Of a stretch of DNA of 16,387 nt, positions 14,857 through 16,387 are shown piece by piece. The position numbers and the translations under genes are program-made. Under the pieces are notes generated by a model that had not been told where the DNA came from, searched no databases, and saw only the letters and a list, made by a program, of their open reading frames with translations. Where the stretch lies: NCBI GenBank assembly GCA_009936825.1, contig JAACDV010000032.1:1-16387 (forward strand). Direction: 5' to 3'. Each line of letters opens with the position of its first letter. Positions within the stretch are counted from its first letter, which is position 1. The DNA is from Bacteroidota bacterium (lineage in GTDB: Bacteria > Pseudomonadota > Alphaproteobacteria > Puniceispirillales > Puniceispirillaceae).

Positions 14857-15352
14857 TAGCCACAATCAGGATGCCAAAAGCGACCGTCTCGTCAAATTAG
14901 AACTTGATGAGATCAATGCACCGCGCCGCTCAGCAGAAGCCGAGCATGAGCGGGCTATCGCGATTTATGATCTTCTGGACGATAACCAGTTTGCTCTCCT
15001 CGATGTATCGGGCCAGGCGCTGTCCGGGCCGTTTCATCTGTATTTACGCGCCGAGGGTCGGCATATCCGGTTTGATGTAAGAGATGGTGAAGACCGCAAA
15101 TTGGGTCAGTTTTACATGGCGTTAGGCCCGCTTCGCCGGGTGATGCGGGACTATTTTCAGGTTTGCGATTCTTATTATGAGGCCATCCGGACGAAATCAC
15201 CTTCCCAGATCCAAGCGATCGATATGGGGCGCCGGGCGCTGCATAATGAAGGCTCAGAGATTTTGCAATCCCGATTGAATGGCAAGGTTGAGACCGATGA
15301 TCTGACAGCCCGCCGATTGTTCACTCTGATTTGCGTGTTGCAGTCAAAATGA
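14846..15352 (+). CDS. UPF0262 family protein
   Basis: The 168-residue product matches the UPF0262 family of alphaproteobacteria: EHERAIAIYDLLDDNQF, then GPFHLYLRAEGRHIRFDVRD in pieces, LGPLRRVMRDYF, IDMGRRALHNEGSE and a C-terminal TARRLFTLICVL. It is a soluble protein of unknown biochemical role. Its ATG at 14846 lies inside the last codons of hisD. It is almost always between hisD and a small phosphatase gene, as here. The first 25 residues are charged and probably disordered. Confidence 0.93.
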   Translation: MADDSHNQDAKSDRLVKLELDEINAPRRSAEAEHERAIAIYDLLDDNQFALLDVSGQALSGPFHLYLRAEGRHIRFDVRDGEDRKLGQFYMALGPLRRVMRDYFQVCDSYYEAIRTKSPSQIQAIDMGRRALHNEGSEILQSRLNGKVETDDLTARRLFTLICVLQSK

Positions 15353-15408
15353 TGTTTTTCAAAACCGATGGTCTCGCAAAAATGGAAATTAGGTGAAAGG
15401 CTGTACAG

Positions 15409-15870
15409 ATGAATGAAGCTTCAGACATTGTTCCAGCCAAAGATGTTGGCTCGATCCTGTTTGCCTGCAACATTAACGCGGTCAGATCAGCGATGGCCGA
15501 GGCAATGATAAAAGTGCGGTTTCCAGGGCAGATTTTTACCGATTCATGCGGGGTGGACCCCGGCCAGCCCGACGGGTTTGCAATCGCGGTGATGAAAGAA
15601 ATTGGTATCGACCTCAGCCAGCACACCCCGAAAGGTTTTGATGATCTCGACTGTGATTTTTATGATGTCATTATTTCATTCTCACCCGAAGCGGATGCAA
15701 GGGCGCAGGAATTAACGCGTAACATTGACTGTGAGACGCAATATTGGCCGGTGGATAATCTTGCTGGATTGCAAGGATCGCGTGAGGAACGGCTTCGTGC
15801 CTACCGCTCAGTTCGTGATGATATTACAGCAAAGTTGAACGCCTATCTTCCCGGCCAAGAACCCCACTAA
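15409..15870 (+). CDS. Low-molecular-weight phosphotyrosine phosphatase-like protein
   Basis: The 153-residue product has the phosphatase loop CX5R as CNINAVRS with Cys20 and Arg26, preceded by a beta strand (SILFA). The general-acid region is QYWPVDNLAG with Asp116, followed by GSREERLRAYRSVRDDI, typical of the subgroup found next to UPF0262 and infA. The loop differs from the classic CxGNxCRSP of true LMW-PTPs: there is no Gly-Asn and the residue before Arg is Val, not Cys. Members of the wider family include protein-tyrosine phosphatases and arsenate reductases; which activity applies here is unknown. The start has AGG-rich bases (AGGTGAAAGG) eight to nine bases upstream. It lies 56 bases downstream of UPF0262, probably in the same transcript. 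Confidence 0.88.
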   Translation: MNEASDIVPAKDVGSILFACNINAVRSAMAEAMIKVRFPGQIFTDSCGVDPGQPDGFAIAVMKEIGIDLSQHTPKGFDDLDCDFYDVIISFSPEADARAQELTRNIDCETQYWPVDNLAGLQGSREERLRAYRSVRDDITAKLNAYLPGQEPH

Positions 15871-15970
15871 GAATTTTCGCATATATCCAACTGCGCATCT
15901 GATCTCAGATTCTGCTCATAAAACTGATTTTGTGAGTAACATTTTACCTTTAAGGGGCCGAACACTGCCT

Positions 15971-15998
15971 TTGACGACGATTAACTAGGTGAAAGTTA
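15971..15998 (+). promoter_or_regulatory. Candidate promoter of infA
   Basis: TTGACG (15971-15976) is followed after 16 to 17 bases by the weak -10 AAGTTA or AGTTAA near 15993-15999. A second TTGACC lies at 16008-16013 without a good partner. Confidence 0.35.
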
Positions 15999-16015
15999 AG
16001 GCGAAGCTTGACCTT

Positions 16016-16048
16016 TTGCGGTTTTTTAGCCATTTCTATGGCTCGCAA
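16016..16048 (+). promoter_or_regulatory. Nested hairpin in the infA leader
   Basis: AGCCAT (16028-16033) pairs with ATGGCT (16038-16043) around TTCT, and the outer TTGCG (16016-16020) pairs with CGCAA (16044-16048), leaving a GTTTTTT bulge on the 5' side. The stem ends about eight bases before the GGCGGAAGGG ribosome binding region of infA. It could be a terminator for the upstream unit, with the T run on the wrong side, or a leader structure controlling infA. Confidence 0.45.
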
Positions 16049-16068
16049 CGAAAGGCGGAAGGGTTTTC

Positions 16069-16287
16069 ATGGCCAAAGAAGGCGTAATCGAATTTTCAGG
16101 CACGGTAGCTGAGCTGCTCCCGAATGCTATGTTTCGGGTCAAGCTCGACAATGATCACGAGGTGCTTGCACACACCAGCGGAAAGATGCGGAAAAACCGC
16201 ATTCGTATTCTGGCTGGTGATCGGGTTAATGTTGAAATGACTCCCTATGATCTGACCAAGGGCCGGATCACTTTCCGGTTCAAATAA
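16069..16287 (+). CDS. infA: Translation initiation factor IF-1
   Basis: IF-1 binds the 30S ribosomal A site and works with IF-2 and IF-3 in start-codon selection. The 72-residue product is a single OB fold and matches the family throughout: [59 protein letters not shown] and the end [10 protein letters not shown]. The purine-rich GGCGGAAGGG lies about eight bases before the ATG. In related genomes maf follows infA. Confidence 0.98.
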   Translation: MAKEGVIEFSGTVAELLPNAMFRVKLDNDHEVLAHTSGKMRKNRIRILAGDRVNVEMTPYDLTKGRITFRFK

Positions 16288-16297
16288 ATTTGGATAC

Positions 16298-16350
16298 GGA
16301 TCAATTTCCTGTTTGATCAGCCTCCAGATGAGGGTTAGGGCCTATCTAAC
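16298..16350 (+). other. Small hairpins downstream of infA
   Basis: GATCAA/TTGATC (about 16298-16318) and GGTTAG/CTAACC (about 16333-16351) can each form a 6-base stem. Neither is followed by a T run. No gene can be assigned to the last 100 bases. Confidence 0.3.
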
Positions 16351-16387
16351 CGGCGCGGTGGACGGGCCGCCATGCAGCTTGTTTAAT

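Noticed and set aside
16328..16387. Start of the next gene (maf expected after infA)
   Set aside because: A frame from ATG 16328 stays open to the edge but matches nothing, and the ATG at 16372 meets TAA after four codons. Too little sequence is available to call a gene.

Overview
The window most likely comes from an alphaproteobacterium, possibly a marine one of the SAR116/Puniceispirillum type. The evidence is the conserved run murA, DUF2948, hisD, UPF0262, low-molecular-weight phosphatase, infA at the right-hand end, which is typical of that class. ClpB and the proteins of the right half read as ordinary alphaproteobacterial housekeeping proteins. The lineage below class level is a guess.

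Layout. Positions 1-2775 hold a leader and clpB (disaggregase). Converging on it is a 1-Cys peroxiredoxin gene whose 3' end looks frameshifted by one base. Positions 3466-5800 are visibly AT-richer and carry accessory material: a 447-base spacer with an unusual array of 9-base repeats, a divergent HxlR-type regulator and small alpha/beta protein pair, a second small gene broken by a frameshift and a stop codon, and a decayed tyrosine integrase lying just off the 3' end of a tRNA-Thr(GGT) gene. This looks like the worn remnant of an element integrated at the tRNA.

Positions 5875-8346 hold the tRNA, a membrane-anchored metallophosphoesterase, and a two-gene unit: a GAF-domain protein followed by a 106-residue protein of unknown function. 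Positions 8359-11088 are a minus-strand unit of three genes: a TVP38/TMEM64 (VTT) membrane protein, a mercuric-reductase-like flavoprotein translationally coupled to it by an ATGA overlap, and an unrecognised 169-residue protein.

From 11353 to the end runs the housekeeping block, with tight or overlapping spacing: a small basic protein, murA (peptidoglycan precursor synthesis), DUF2948, then hisD (histidine synthesis), UPF0262, a phosphatase-like protein, and infA (translation initiation factor IF-1). The two halves of this block are separated by leaders at 13287-13512 and 15871-16068 that carry candidate promoters and hairpins.

I found no CRISPR array, insertion sequence, rRNA or clear new defence or biosynthetic system. 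The best leads are the phased 9-base repeat array beside hxlR, the decayed integration site, the broken small genes, and the GAF/106-residue pair.
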